Assembly: GCF_012034175.1 (NCBI RefSeq)
Contig: NZ_JAATEJ010000030.1
Span: 49,360-113,359, forward strand
Length of the DNA stretch: 64,000 nt
Direction of reading: 5' to 3'
From: Actinacidiphila epipremni
GTDB taxonomy: Bacteria > Actinomycetota > Actinomycetes > Streptomycetales > Streptomycetaceae
The notes below the pieces were generated by a model. That model worked only from the letters and a program-made list of their open reading frames with translations. It did no database searches and was not told where the DNA came from. This document shows, piece by piece, positions 32,806-43,375 of this stretch (positions within the stretch are counted from its first letter, which is position 1; each line of letters opens with the position of its first letter). The translations under genes were made by a program, and so were the position numbers.

Positions 32806-33497
32806 CAATCGTCCGTCTTCGCAAGGGTGGAGGGTTCGTCCGGGGCGTCCGGATCGAAGGACGGGATCCCTTCCTGGGACTCCGCCTCGACCGCTTCCGC
32901 GTCCGGCAGGAACGGGGCGAGCTCGGGCAGCTCGTCGAGGCTGCGCAGGCCCATGCGTTCCAGGAAGTAGTTCGTCGTCCTGTACAGGATCGCACCTGTC
33001 TCGGGTTCCGTCCCACCTTCGACGACCAGCCCGCGCTGGAGGAGTGTGCGCATGACGCCGTCGCAGTTGACGCCGCGCACCGCCGAGACCCGTGAGCGGC
33101 TGACCGGTTGCCGGTAGGCGACGACCGCGAGCGTCTCCAGGGCGGCCTGGGTGAGCCGGGCGTGCTGGCCGTCCAGCACGAACTTCTCCACCGCGGGCGC
33201 GAAGTCCGGGCGGGTGTAGAAGCGCCAGCCGCCGGCGACCAGCCGCAGGTCAAAGCCGCGGCCCTCACGGGTGTAGTCGTCGGACAGCTCGCGCAGCGCC
33301 TTGCCGACCGCCCGCCGCGGGCGGTCCAGCACCTTCGCCAGCTGCTCCTCGGTGGCGGGTTCGTCGACCACCATCAGCACCGCCTCCAGGGCGGGCTTGA
33401 GCTCCAGCCCGGCGATGGCGTCGCTGAGCAGCCCGGCCGGTTCGGCCTGCTGCTCGGGCAGGTCGAGGCCGGCGGTGAGATCCGTCACCTCGGTCAT
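32805..33497 (-). CDS. scpB: Segregation and condensation protein ScpB
   Basis: A 230-residue protein with two winged-helix domains: LKPALEAVLMVVDEPATEEQLAKVL and then LAGDGQHARLTQAALETLAVVAYRQPVSRSRVSAVRGVNCDGVMRTLLQRGLV-type sequence (here FVLDGQHARLTQAAL). The acidic ends fit ScpB. It is the kite subunit of the SMC-ScpAB condensin. The ATG overlaps the scpA stop by 4 bp and its own stop overlaps the pseudouridine synthase ATG. Confidence 0.95.
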   Translation of the reverse strand: MTEVTDLTAGLDLPEQQAEPAGLLSDAIAGLELKPALEAVLMVVDEPATEEQLAKVLDRPRRAVGKALRELSDDYTREGRGFDLRLVAGGWRFYTRPDFAPAVEKFVLDGQHARLTQAALETLAVVAYRQPVSRSRVSAVRGVNCDGVMRTLLQRGLVVEGGTEPETGAILYRTTNYFLERMGLRSLDELPELAPFLPDAEAVEAESQEGIPSFDPDAPDEPSTLAKTDD

Positions 33498-34600
33498 CGC
33501 TGTTCTCCGTTCCCGGCGTTCCCGGCGCTCTTGACGTTCTTGTCGTTCTTGTCGTTCTTGTTGCTTCCGGCCGGCTTGGCTTCCTGGTCGAACTCGTCGG
33601 TCACCAGCGGCGCGTCGGGCGGCTGCTCGCCGCCGGTCCAGCGGATCTGCAGGTCGCCCAGCGCCTCGGGCTGGTCGAGGCCGACCGCCTTCTCGCGGTA
33701 GAGCTCCAGCAGCGCCAGGAAGCGGGCGACGACGGTGAGCGTGTCGGGCGCGTCCGCGGTCAGCTCGGCGAAGCTCGCCTGGCCGCGCTCGCGCAGCAGG
33801 GCGATCACCCGCTCGGCCTGCTCGCGCACGCTGACCAGCGGGGCGTGGATGTGGTCGACGTACACCTGGGGCTTGGGCCGCGGCTGCATGGCCTTGACCG
33901 CGAGCCGCGCGAAGCCCTCGGGGCCGATGCTGAGCACGACCTCGGGCAGCAGCTCGGCGTGCTGCGGCTCCAGGCCCACGGTACGCGGCCGGCGCAGCGC
34001 CTCGGCCTCCAGGCGCTCGGCGAAGATCGCGGCGATCTGCTTGTAGGCGCGGTATTGCAGCAGCCGGGCGAAGAGCAGGTCACGGGCTTCGAGCAGCGCG
34101 AGGTCCGCCTCGTCCTCGACCTCGGCGGCGGGCAGCAGCCGGGCGGCCTTGAGGTCCAGCAGCGTCGCGGCGACGACCAGGAACTCGGTGGTCTGGTCGA
34201 GGTCCCAGTCCGGCCCCATGGCGTTGAGGTACGCCATGAACTCGTTGGTGACCTTGGACAGCGCGACCTCGGTGACATCCAGCTTGTGCTTGGAGATCAG
34301 CTGGAGCAGCAGGTCGAAGGGCCCCTCGAAATTGTGCAGCCGTACGGTGAACCGCCCGTCGTCGGCCTCCTCGCCCTGCTCCTCGCCGGGCGCGGGCTCC
34401 GGTCCTTCGGGTACGTCGTCCGTCACGTGCTCGGGTACGTCGCCGGCCGCGGATACGTCTTCGGTCCCGTCCTCGGCCGCCGGCTCCGGTTCCGCCACGG
34501 GCTCCGCCGCCGGTGCGGGCGCGGGCGGCTCCTGCCATGTCGGGACCCCGCGGCCGAGGCGGCGGCGGGGGCGGTCGGCGGAGTCGGTGGTGGTCGGCAT
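33494..34600 (-). CDS. scpA: Segregation and condensation protein ScpA
   Basis: A 368-residue kleisin. An 85-residue acidic, Pro/Glu-rich N-terminal extension precedes the core FTVRLHNFEGPFDLLLQLISKHKLDVTEVALSKVTNEFMAYL. A middle helical part (TTEFLVVAATLLDLKAARLLP) and a C-terminal winged helix (RFLALLELYREKAVGLDQ) follow, then a basic Lys/Asn tail with repeated KND. It bridges SMC heads in chromosome condensation. The extension is longer than in most bacteria, where ScpA is about 250 residues. Confidence 0.94.
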   Translation of the reverse strand: MPTTTDSADRPRRRLGRGVPTWQEPPAPAPAAEPVAEPEPAAEDGTEDVSAAGDVPEHVTDDVPEGPEPAPGEEQGEEADDGRFTVRLHNFEGPFDLLLQLISKHKLDVTEVALSKVTNEFMAYLNAMGPDWDLDQTTEFLVVAATLLDLKAARLLPAAEVEDEADLALLEARDLLFARLLQYRAYKQIAAIFAERLEAEALRRPRTVGLEPQHAELLPEVVLSIGPEGFARLAVKAMQPRPKPQVYVDHIHAPLVSVREQAERVIALLRERGQASFAELTADAPDTLTVVARFLALLELYREKAVGLDQPEALGDLQIRWTGGEQPPDAPLVTDEFDQEAKPAGSNKNDKNDKNVKSAGNAGNGEQR

Positions 34601-34664
34601 GGGGGTCCAGTGTGCGGGGGGCGGAAATGGCAGGTTACCTCCCCCCGGAGCGCCGCCGCGGGGC

Positions 34665-35351
34665 TCAGCGCCCGCGCAGCCGGCGTACGAGGATGCTGGC
34701 GTCGCCGCGCGACTCCAGGTCGGCCAGCACCACGGCAACGGCCTCCCGGACGATCCGGCCGCGGTCGATGGCCAGGCCGTGCTCGCCGCGCAGGACCAGG
34801 CGGGCGTGCTCCAGGTCCATCAGCTCCTCGGCCGACACGTAGACGGTGATCTTCTCGTCGTGCCGCTCGCGACCGCTGGGCCTGCGGTTCTGCCGCGGCG
34901 CCTTGCGGCGGGCGCCGGCCGCGGGCTGTGCGGGGCCGGGCTGCGCGGTGATCGGCGGCGGCACGGGGTGCTGCGCCGGTACGGGCGCCTGCTGGGCGGG
35001 CACCTGCGGTTGCGGGGCCGCCGGCGCGCTGCCGTTGACGGTGCCCGTGGCCGCGCCGGGGGCCGCCGCGGGGGTTGCGGCGCCGCCGAGCGGTCTGCGG
35101 CCGGCCGGGATGTCCCGTCCGGCGTGTTCCGCGGGGGCCCGGTCGCCGCCCGCGCGCTCCCGGCCCTCCTCGGCCGCCTCCTGCCCACCGGCCGCGTCGC
35201 CCTCCTGGGCCGGCCGGGGCCGGGTGTCGCCCTGTGGCTCGCCGCCGCTGTGCTGCTGCGGCTGCTGCCGGGGCTGCGGTGCCTGGAGCGCCGCACCCCC
35301 GGTCGTCCGGAACAGCTCGTCCGCGCCCGGCAGGGTCACTCGGCGTGGCAC
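34665..35351 (-). CDS. ParA-linked protein with C-terminal ribbon-helix-helix-like domain
   Basis: A 228-residue protein from a GTG (SD GGAGG inside parA). The first 165 residues are Gln/Pro/Ala/Gly-rich and disordered. The C-terminal 60 (HDEKITVYVSAEELMDLEHARLVLRGEHGLAIDRGRIVREAVAVVLADLESRG) show a beta strand followed by two helices, as in ribbon-helix-helix DNA-binding proteins. It starts inside the parA 3' end (16-bp overlap) and lies 64 bp before scpA. Such RHH proteins act as the ParB-type partner of ParA on many plasmids. That it plays this role for the chromosomal ParA here is inference. Confidence 0.7.
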   Translation of the reverse strand: MPRRVTLPGADELFRTTGGAALQAPQPRQQPQQHSGGEPQGDTRPRPAQEGDAAGGQEAAEEGRERAGGDRAPAEHAGRDIPAGRRPLGGAATPAAAPGAATGTVNGSAPAAPQPQVPAQQAPVPAQHPVPPPITAQPGPAQPAAGARRKAPRQNRRPSGRERHDEKITVYVSAEELMDLEHARLVLRGEHGLAIDRGRIVREAVAVVLADLESRGDASILVRRLRGR

Positions 35352-36427
35352 CGGGCGAGCACCTCCCTGGCGAGTTGGCGGTAGGCGGCGGCGCCGACGG
35401 AGTTGGAGGCGTAGGTGGTGATCGGCTCACCGGCGACGGTGGTCTCCGGGAAACGCACGGTACGGCCGATGACGGTGTGGAAGACGTGCTCGTCGAACGC
35501 CTCGACGACGCGCGCGAGGACCTCGCGGCTGTGCACGGTCCTGGAGTCGTACATGGTGGCGAGGATGCCGTCGAGCTCCAGCTCGGGGTTGAGCCGCTCG
35601 CGGACCTTCTCGATGGTCTCGGTGAGCAGCGCGACCCCGCGCAGCGCGAAGAACTCGCACTCCAGCGGCACGATGACCGAGTGCGCGGCGGTGAGCGCGT
35701 TGACGGTGAGCAGGCCGAGCGAGGGCTGGCAGTCGATCACGATGTAGTCGTAGTCGGGCAGCAGCGGCTTCAGGGCCCGCGCGAGCGCCGACTCCCGGGC
35801 CACCTCGCTGACCAGCTGCACCTCGGCGGCGGACAGGTCGATGTTGCTGGGCAGCAGGTCCATGCCGGGCACGGCGGTCTTCAGCAGCACCTCGTCGGCG
35901 GCGAGTCCGCGTTCCATCAGCAGATTGTAGACCGTGATGTCCAGTTCCATCGGGTTGACGCCGAGGCCGACGGACAGCGCGCCCTGCGGGTCGAAGTCCA
36001 CCAGCAGCACCCGGCGGCCGTACTCGGCGAGCGCGGCGCCCAGGTTGATGGTCGAGGTGGTCTTGCCGACCCCGCCCTTCTGGTTGCACATCGCGACGAT
36101 CTTCGCCGGCCCGTGGTCGGTGAGCGGGTTGGGGATCGGGAAGTACGGCAGGGGGCGGCCGGTGGGTCCGACGCGCTCGCGGCGCTGCCGGGCGGCGTCG
36201 GGGGCGAGCGTCGCGGCGTACTCGGGGTCGGGCTCGTACTCCGCGTCGGGGTCGTAGAACTGACCGTCCTGCAAATCGTCGTTGTCGTCGCCGTAGGCGC
36301 CCATGGCGTAGACGGGTGGGGCTTCCCCGGCGGTCTCGGTTCTGCGCGACTCGAAGGTGTGGACCGCGACGGAACCGACGGTCATTCCTGGTTGACCACC
36401 CCCGGGAGCAAATGTCGACTCATTCAC
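35336..36427 (-). CDS. ParA-family ATPase
   Basis: A 363-residue protein from a GTG with AAGGAGG upstream. The first 100 residues form an acidic, Asp/Tyr-rich extension (DDNDDLQDGQFYDPDAEYEPDPEYAATLAPD). The ATPase core has the deviant Walker A NQKGGVGKTTSTINLGAALA, the Walker A' LLVDFDPQGALSVGL and a switch II DYDYIVIDCQPSLGLLTVNAL. This is a chromosome-encoded ParA/Soj type, but not the one of the parAB locus near oriC, since no parB gene or parS site (GTTTCACGTGAAAC) is seen. It leads an operon with the RHH protein, scpA, scpB and the pseudouridine synthase. Confidence 0.9.
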   Translation of the reverse strand: MNESTFAPGGGQPGMTVGSVAVHTFESRRTETAGEAPPVYAMGAYGDDNDDLQDGQFYDPDAEYEPDPEYAATLAPDAARQRRERVGPTGRPLPYFPIPNPLTDHGPAKIVAMCNQKGGVGKTTSTINLGAALAEYGRRVLLVDFDPQGALSVGLGVNPMELDITVYNLLMERGLAADEVLLKTAVPGMDLLPSNIDLSAAEVQLVSEVARESALARALKPLLPDYDYIVIDCQPSLGLLTVNALTAAHSVIVPLECEFFALRGVALLTETIEKVRERLNPELELDGILATMYDSRTVHSREVLARVVEAFDEHVFHTVIGRTVRFPETTVAGEPITTYASNSVGAAAYRQLAREVLARCHAE

Positions 36428-36600
36428 AAGTCGTCTTACCTCCTTGGTGACCAGGAAACTTCTCAACAGGTCAGCGTGACTACAGCCGACGTTTCGCGAC
36501 TCTATGGCGTGTCGAGGGTTCGCAGCAACACAATCCGCCGGACACGGCACGATGTGTCGGCAACCGAACACCCCGCTGTCAAGGGCGTAAGCAGTTGAAC

Positions 36601-36631
36601 GGCCGGGACTTGCACATGGCAAGTCCCGGCC
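36601..36631 (-). terminator. Hairpin terminator after ald
   Basis: Perfect 13-bp stem GGCCGGGACTTGC / GCAAGTCCCGGCC with an ACATG loop (36601-36631), 70 bp past the ald stop codon and before parA on the same strand. Confidence 0.7.
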
Positions 36632-36700
36632 GCAGGTGCACTGTTGGCACTTCCAGGGGTCGGCGGCGGGCGGACCGGCCGTGACACCTGGTGCCCCAAC

Positions 36701-37825
36701 TCAGCCCAGGAGATTGTGGAGTTCGACCGAATCCAGTCCGTGAGCGTCGGCCACCGGTCCGTAAACGACCTGTCCCTCATGGGTGTTGAGGCCGAGCGCG
36801 AGCGCCGGGTCGCGGCGCAGCGCCTCCCGCCAGCCGCGGCCGGCGAGTTCGAGCACGTACGGCAGCGTGGCATTGGTGAGCGCGTAGGTGGAGGTGTTGG
36901 GGACCGCGCCGGGCATGTTGGCGACGCAGTAGAACACCGAGTCGTGGACAGGGAAGGTGGGTTCGGCGTGCGTGGTGGGGCGGGAGTCCTCGAAGCAGCC
37001 GCCCTGGTCGATGGCGATGTCGACCAGCACCGAGCCCTGCTTCATGCGCGAGACCAGCTCGTTGGTGACCAGCTTGGGCGCCTTGGCGCCGGGGATGAGG
37101 ACCGCGCCGATCACCAGGTCGGCCTCCCGCACGGCCTGCTCCAGCGCGAGCGCGTTGGAGGCGACGGTCTGCACGCGGTTGCCGAAGACCTTGTCGGCCT
37201 CGCGCAGCTTGTTCACGTCCTTGTCGAGCAGGGTGACGTGGAAGCCGAGGCCCAGCGCGATGGTGGTGGCGTGCCAGCCGGAGACGCCGGCGCCGATGAC
37301 GACGGCGCGGCCGGACTGCACGCCGGGCACGCCGCCGGGCAGCACGCCCCGGCCGCCGGCCGAGCGCATCAGGTGGTACGCGCCGACCTGCGGGGCGAGC
37401 CGGCCGGCCACCTCGGACATCGGGGCCAGCAGCGGCAGCCGGCGGTCGGCGGTCTCGACCGTCTCGTACGCGATCGCGGTCGTGCCGGACTCCAGCAGCG
37501 CGTCGGTGCAGGCGCGGGAGGCGGCGAGGTGCAGATAGGTGAAGAGCGTCTGGCCCTTGCGCAGCCGGTGGTACTCCTCGGCGACCGGCTCCTTGACCTT
37601 GAGCAGCAGATCGGCCTGCGCCCACACGTCGTCGGCGCTGCCGAGGATGCCGGCGCCGGCCGCCACGTACTCGGCGTCGGGGATCGAGGAGCCGGCGCCC
37701 GCGCCCTCCTCGACGACGACGGTGTGTCCGCCTCGGACGAGTTCGTGCACGCCGGCCGGGGTGATGGCCACGCGGAACTCGTTGTTCTTGACCTCGCGGG
37801 GGATGCCCACCTTCACGTCGATCAC
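36701..37825 (-). CDS. ald: Alanine dehydrogenase
   Basis: A 374-residue enzyme from a GTG. Family blocks in order: MKVGIPREVKNNEFRVAITPAGVHEL, DLLLKVKEP (substrate-binding Lys), FTYLHLAA (catalytic His), the NAD-binding VVIGAGVSGWHATTIALGLGFHVTLLDKD and VDIAIDQGGCFEDSRPTTH. It interconverts L-alanine and pyruvate with NAD. AAGGA precedes the start closely. The 262 bp upstream hold its promoter and a CCAGCC / GGCTGG inverted repeat (37956-37961 with 37971-37976), perhaps for an AsnC/Lrp-type regulator. Confidence 0.96.
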   Translation of the reverse strand: MIDVKVGIPREVKNNEFRVAITPAGVHELVRGGHTVVVEEGAGAGSSIPDAEYVAAGAGILGSADDVWAQADLLLKVKEPVAEEYHRLRKGQTLFTYLHLAASRACTDALLESGTTAIAYETVETADRRLPLLAPMSEVAGRLAPQVGAYHLMRSAGGRGVLPGGVPGVQSGRAVVIGAGVSGWHATTIALGLGFHVTLLDKDVNKLREADKVFGNRVQTVASNALALEQAVREADLVIGAVLIPGAKAPKLVTNELVSRMKQGSVLVDIAIDQGGCFEDSRPTTHAEPTFPVHDSVFYCVANMPGAVPNTSTYALTNATLPYVLELAGRGWREALRRDPALALGLNTHEGQVVYGPVADAHGLDSVELHNLLG

Positions 37826-38087
37826 GGTCCTTGCGCTCAGGGTTGCCCAGGTTGCGGGGAGAGTTCGTCCTGACATGGTGCAGGATGGCACGACACGTCG
37901 GACCTGACCGCGTTGTGTGCGGCTGTGGCCAGTCTAGTGAAGGAGCAGCCGCTGTCCAGCCTTACAAAGTGGCTGGTTTGCCGGGCGGCATTGGCATTTT
38001 CGTAGGCTGGTGACGCGTTGTGCCTGGGCAGGAGCACACCATGGGGTGATCAACCGGACGTTGCGGCGATGTCACGCCGGGACGAAT

Positions 38088-40199
38088 TCACCGCGTGCGC
38101 GGAGCAGAACCCCGCGCCGGGCCTTCGGCCGGATCTGCGGCGGGCTCCCCCGCCGGGCTTGCTGCCGGGCCCACGGCCTCCGCTGCCGCGGGGGCGGCAC
38201 CTGCGCCGGCGCCCGGGCTGACGCCGGCACGTCCCGGCGGGGGTTCCGGCGCGTCGCCGGCCGGGGTGCCGGGCGGGCGGCGGGCGGCGAGGCGTTCGGC
38301 GAGGCGGGCGGCGGTTTTGTGGACGCCCTCGCGCTGGAGTCGGGCGCCCTCGGGGTCGCCGAGGAGGTCGAGGAGGTCGGCCAGGCGCAGCAGCAGGGCC
38401 GCCTCCAGGTGGCGGTCCCCCGCCTGCCGGGCCCAGTAGAGGGCGTCGCGGCAGCTGCGCATCGCGTCCTCGGGGCGGCCCGCGGCCTCCTGGACCCTGG
38501 CGGCCTCGGCGAGCGCGCGGGCCTGCGCCGGGAGGTCGCCCAGCCGTTTGTACAGCCCCGCCGCCTTGCGCCACTCCTTCAGCGCGGGCCCGAAGCGCCC
38601 GCCGCGGGCCAGCAGCGTGCCGATCCTGCCCCGTAGCCGGGCCTGGTCGGCGACCTCGCCGGTGGACTGGCGCAGCGCCAGCGCGCGGCCGTACCAGTCC
38701 AGGGCGCGGCCCGGGTCCCGGCGCTCCAGGTACGTGCCGCCCAGCCCCTCCAGGACCCGGCCCTCGGCCTGCCGGTCGTCGGCGGCGCGGGCGGCGTCCA
38801 GGGCGACCCGGTAGCGGTCCAGCGCGCGGTCGGTACGGCCGGCCAGCGCGTCCAGGTCGCCGAGGTTGATCAGCGCGGCGGCCTGCTCGCGGCGCAGCCC
38901 GCGCCGCTCGGCGACGCCCAGCACGAGGGAGTGCAGCTCATAGCGCTCGGCGGCCATGGCGTCGCCGCCGGGGAAGGCGGCGAGCGCCCGTACCAGCGCG
39001 GCGACCAGGCGGCGGGCCAGGGTGTCCAGCTCGCCGTCGGCCACCGCGGAGCGGGCGGCGGCCATCAGCGCGGGCAGCCGTGACCGCAGCCAGTCGGCTG
39101 CCGCCGGGGCCGAGCCGAAACGCAGCGCCTGGGGCTGCGCCTCGTCGACCGGCTCCGCGGCGAGTGCCGCGCGGCAGGCCAGCAGCAGCCGCACCGTACG
39201 CTCCAGCATCCGCGCCCGCGCGAGGCGTACGTCCGCCGGGCGGTCGGTCTGCGCGACCAGCGCGGTGAGCAGCGGCTTCAGGCACGGCGGTACGCGGTAC
39301 TGCGGGGCCGCGCCCGCGAGCAGGCCGCCGCGGGCGAAGTCCTCCAGCGTGGTCTGCGCGACCTCCAGCGGGCAGCCGGCCAGCGCGGACGCCGCGTGCG
39401 CGTCGACGTCGCCGGCGGGTACGAGCACCAGCAGCCGCAGCATGCGCGCCGCGGCGCCGGGCAGCGCCTCGTAGCCGAGCCGGAAGGCCCGGACGAGCTC
39501 GGCGGGCGCCGCGGAGGGCGTGTCCGGCAGGTCCCGCAGGCGCGGGGTCGCGGCGGCGACGGGCAGGTCGGGGCGGCTCGCGAGCCAGGCGGCGACGAGC
39601 CGCAGGGCGGTGGGGTGGCCGGCCAGCTCGTGCACGAGGGTCTCCGCGCCGCGCGGGTCGACGCTGACCCGGACGGGGCCGACGATCCGGGCGAGCAGTT
39701 CGACTCCGGCGGGGGTGTCGAGGCCGCCGAGGGTGCATGGGCGTATGTCCGTCACGCCCGGCAGCGGGCCGCCCGAGGTCGCCACGACCAGGCTGCCGGG
39801 CGAGGCGGGCAGCAGCGCGGTGAGCTGCGCGGCCTGCGTGACGTCGTCCAGGACGAGCAGTACGCGCTTGTCCGGCCCGAGCGCCGGCCCCAGCGCTTGC
39901 GCTGCCGCGCCGGGCGGTACGGGGGCGCCGTCGGCGTCGGCCATCGCGAGGAAGAAGGCTCCGTCGGGGTAGCGCGGCGCGACCTGCGAGGCGAGCTTCA
40001 GCGCGAGCGCAGTGCGGCCCGTGCCGGCCCGCCCCGCCACGAGCAGCACCCTTGCGCTCCGCGGCTTCCCCGCGCCGAGGCCCGGCCGGTCGATCTCCCC
40101 CACGAGCTCCGCGAGCTCCCGCTCCCGCCCCACGAACGCCTCCGGCGGCCTCGGAAGCGGCGTGCCCCACCCCGCCGGCGCTGCGACCTTCTCCGCCAC
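38088..40199 (-). CDS. STAND-type NTPase with tetratricopeptide repeats
   Basis: A 703-residue protein from a GTG (SD GAGGAG). An N-terminal linker ends PRPPEAFVGRERELAELV, the conserved entry to an NB-ARC-like ATPase with Walker A GRAGTGRTALALKLA and Walker B RVLLVLDDVTQ. A winged-helix segment (about 245-330) and then TPR-type helical repeats follow (for example AALINLGDLDALAGRTDRALDRYRVALDAARAADD, AEGRVLEGLGGTYLERRDPGRALDWYGRALALR, GRFGPALKEWRKAAGLYKRLGD). The end is Pro/Ala/Gly-rich. No effector domain is visible. Homologues are regulators of the AfsR/NB-ARC type. Its function here is unknown. Confidence 0.8.
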   Translation of the reverse strand: MAEKVAAPAGWGTPLPRPPEAFVGRERELAELVGEIDRPGLGAGKPRSARVLLVAGRAGTGRTALALKLASQVAPRYPDGAFFLAMADADGAPVPPGAAAQALGPALGPDKRVLLVLDDVTQAAQLTALLPASPGSLVVATSGGPLPGVTDIRPCTLGGLDTPAGVELLARIVGPVRVSVDPRGAETLVHELAGHPTALRLVAAWLASRPDLPVAAATPRLRDLPDTPSAAPAELVRAFRLGYEALPGAAARMLRLLVLVPAGDVDAHAASALAGCPLEVAQTTLEDFARGGLLAGAAPQYRVPPCLKPLLTALVAQTDRPADVRLARARMLERTVRLLLACRAALAAEPVDEAQPQALRFGSAPAAADWLRSRLPALMAAARSAVADGELDTLARRLVAALVRALAAFPGGDAMAAERYELHSLVLGVAERRGLRREQAAALINLGDLDALAGRTDRALDRYRVALDAARAADDRQAEGRVLEGLGGTYLERRDPGRALDWYGRALALRQSTGEVADQARLRGRIGTLLARGGRFGPALKEWRKAAGLYKRLGDLPAQARALAEAARVQEAAGRPEDAMRSCRDALYWARQAGDRHLEAALLLRLADLLDLLGDPEGARLQREGVHKTAARLAERLAARRPPGTPAGDAPEPPPGRAGVSPGAGAGAAPAAAEAVGPAASPAGEPAADPAEGPARGSAPRTR

Positions 40200-40363
40200 G
40201 ACCCCACACTCCTCGCCCTACGGGCGGCCCACTGTGGCCCCGAGCGTAATTCACTCCCCCCACCCCCGCGCCCTCCCCTGCGTGGCCTCCCCGAACAACC
40301 CCGCGGCTCCCGCGCACGGGCGCGACCAGCCGGAGAGCACGGCTGCGCCATGGGCCAGCACAC

Positions 40364-40493
40364 CAGGGGCGCGGGGAACCGCGCGCCAAGCCAGTGACCG
40401 GCGTGCATGTCGCCACCGACCCAAAGGGGCTCTTCGGTCCGAACCGGACCACCGACCGGTGGCCGGTTGCGCGCGCAGTTCCCCGCGCCCCTG
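40364..40493. repeat. 130-bp palindromic repeat, unit A1
   Basis: First of three tandem units. Ends are CAGGGGCGCGGGGAACcGCG (one mismatch) and the inverse CGCAGTTCCCCGCGCCCCTG. The core reads CCGACCCAAAGGGGCTCTTC then CCACCGACCGGTGGCCGG. The unit is followed by a 70-bp spacer. Confidence 0.8.
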
Positions 40494-40563
40494 GCGGTTG
40501 ACGTCCGACGTCAAGGTCGCCCAGCCAGTGGGGGGGGTTACGGCTGCGCCGGGCGTTGCTTTT

Positions 40564-40693
40564 CAGGGGCGCGAGGAACTGCGCGACAAGCCAGGAACCG
40601 GCGTACACGTCGCCACCGACCCAAAGGGGCTCTTCGGTCCGAACCGGACCACCGACCGGTGGCCGGTTGCGCGCGCAGTTCCCCGCGCCCCTG
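40564..40693. repeat. 130-bp palindromic repeat, unit A2
   Basis: Nearly identical to A1 over its full length, one change in the left arm (GCGAGGAAC). The 69-bp spacer to A3 resembles the spacers of cluster B (GTTTGTTGCCCCGCGGCGCA). The repeat strand sense is opposite to units B1-B3. Confidence 0.85.
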
Positions 40694-40762
40694 GTTTGTT
40701 GCCCCGCGGCGCAGCCGCAGCGTCAGCGTGGTGGGCGTCGACATGGCGCCGGGCCTGTTCTT

Positions 40763-40892
40763 CAGGGGCGCGGGGAACTGCGCGACAAACCAGGAACCGG
40801 CGTGCACGTCGCCACCGACCCAAAGGGGCTGTCCGGACCGATCCGGACCACCGACCGGTGGCCGGTTGCGCGCGCAGTTCCCCGCGCCCCTG
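40763..40892. repeat. 130-bp palindromic repeat, unit A3
   Basis: Ends are a perfect 22-bp inverted pair beginning CAGGGGCGCGGGGAACTGCG. Beyond it, 40943-40968 (CAGCCGCACAGCAAACACAG and CCCCGC) recurs with one mismatch at 47635-47660. The whole 831-bp gap between the STAND gene and the NUDIX gene is this cluster plus flank; no gene in it is supportable. Confidence 0.85.
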
Positions 40893-41030
40893 GCGGTTGA
40901 CGTCCGGCGCAAACGCAACGCCAGACCGCGCCCACGCGGCGGCAGCCGCACAGCAAACACAGCCCCGCGCCCCCGGGGGTTGGCGTCCGGCGCAGACGCA
41001 GCCCCCGGAAAAGCACCCGCGGCGGAGCCG

Positions 41031-41648
41031 CTACGCGGGGAAGGGCCGGGCCGGCCAAGGGGCGTTGGCCGGGCGGAGGGGGGTGGCCATCGTCAAGGCG
41101 GCGTGGGCGGCGAGCGTGCCGGTGATGAGGCAGGTGTTGTGGAGGGCGCCCGTCAGGGCGGCGGTGAGGAGGTCGGGGAGGGGGACGCGGGCGAGCTCCA
41201 TGTCGGACTCTTCCTCGGAGACGGCGAACCGCTCGCCCTCCGCCTCGGAGATCTCCCGGGCCAGGAAGATGCGGACCGCCTCGTCCGAGCCGCCCGGCGA
41301 CGTGTACACGTCGACCAGTACGTGCCACTCCTCCGCCTTGACGTGCGCCTCCTCGTACAGCTCACGCTGCGCCGCGTGCAGCGGATTCTCCCCGGGGACG
41401 TCGAGCAGCCCCGCCGGGATCTCCCACAGCTTGTGGCGCACCGGGTGGCGGTACTGGCGCAGCACCAGCACCCGGCCGTCCTCGTCGAGGGCGAGGACGG
41501 CCACCGACCCGGGGTGGACCTGGTAGTCGCGGGTGGCCGTGCCGCCGTCGGGCATGACGACCTGGTCGCTGCGGACGCTGGTCTTCTTGCCGGTGAAGGG
41601 CGTGGCGGTCGCGGTGGTCCGCCACTCCTCCGGGGTGTCCTTGAGCAT
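41031..41648 (-). CDS. NUDIX hydrolase (ADP-ribose pyrophosphatase type)
   Basis: A 205-residue protein with GGAAGG before the ATG. The Nudix box is GLLDVPGENPLHAAQRELYEEAHV, with the REL-x-EE metal-binding glutamates intact. PGSVAVLALDEDGRVLVLRQYRHPVRHKLWEIPAG is the typical ADP-ribose pyrophosphatase lead-in. It hydrolyses ADP-ribose or a related nucleoside diphosphate derivative. It is 77 bp downstream of pyrG on the same strand, a conserved pairing in actinomycetes. The end of the gene abuts repeat cluster A. Confidence 0.9.
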   Translation of the reverse strand: MLKDTPEEWRTTATATPFTGKKTSVRSDQVVMPDGGTATRDYQVHPGSVAVLALDEDGRVLVLRQYRHPVRHKLWEIPAGLLDVPGENPLHAAQRELYEEAHVKAEEWHVLVDVYTSPGGSDEAVRIFLAREISEAEGERFAVSEEESDMELARVPLPDLLTAALTGALHNTCLITGTLAAHAALTMATPLRPANAPWPARPFPA

Positions 41649-41725
41649 GCTGCGCGCCTTCCGAGAACGGGACCGGCCTTCACCGGACGTCACAGGACAT
41701 CAAAGCGGACGGCGGGCCGGGCCCG

Positions 41726-43375
<1,650 letters not shown>

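Noticed and set aside
36428..36700. A parS site near parA.
   Set aside because: No GTTTCACGTGAAAC-like sequence is present; the only palindrome there is the ald terminator.
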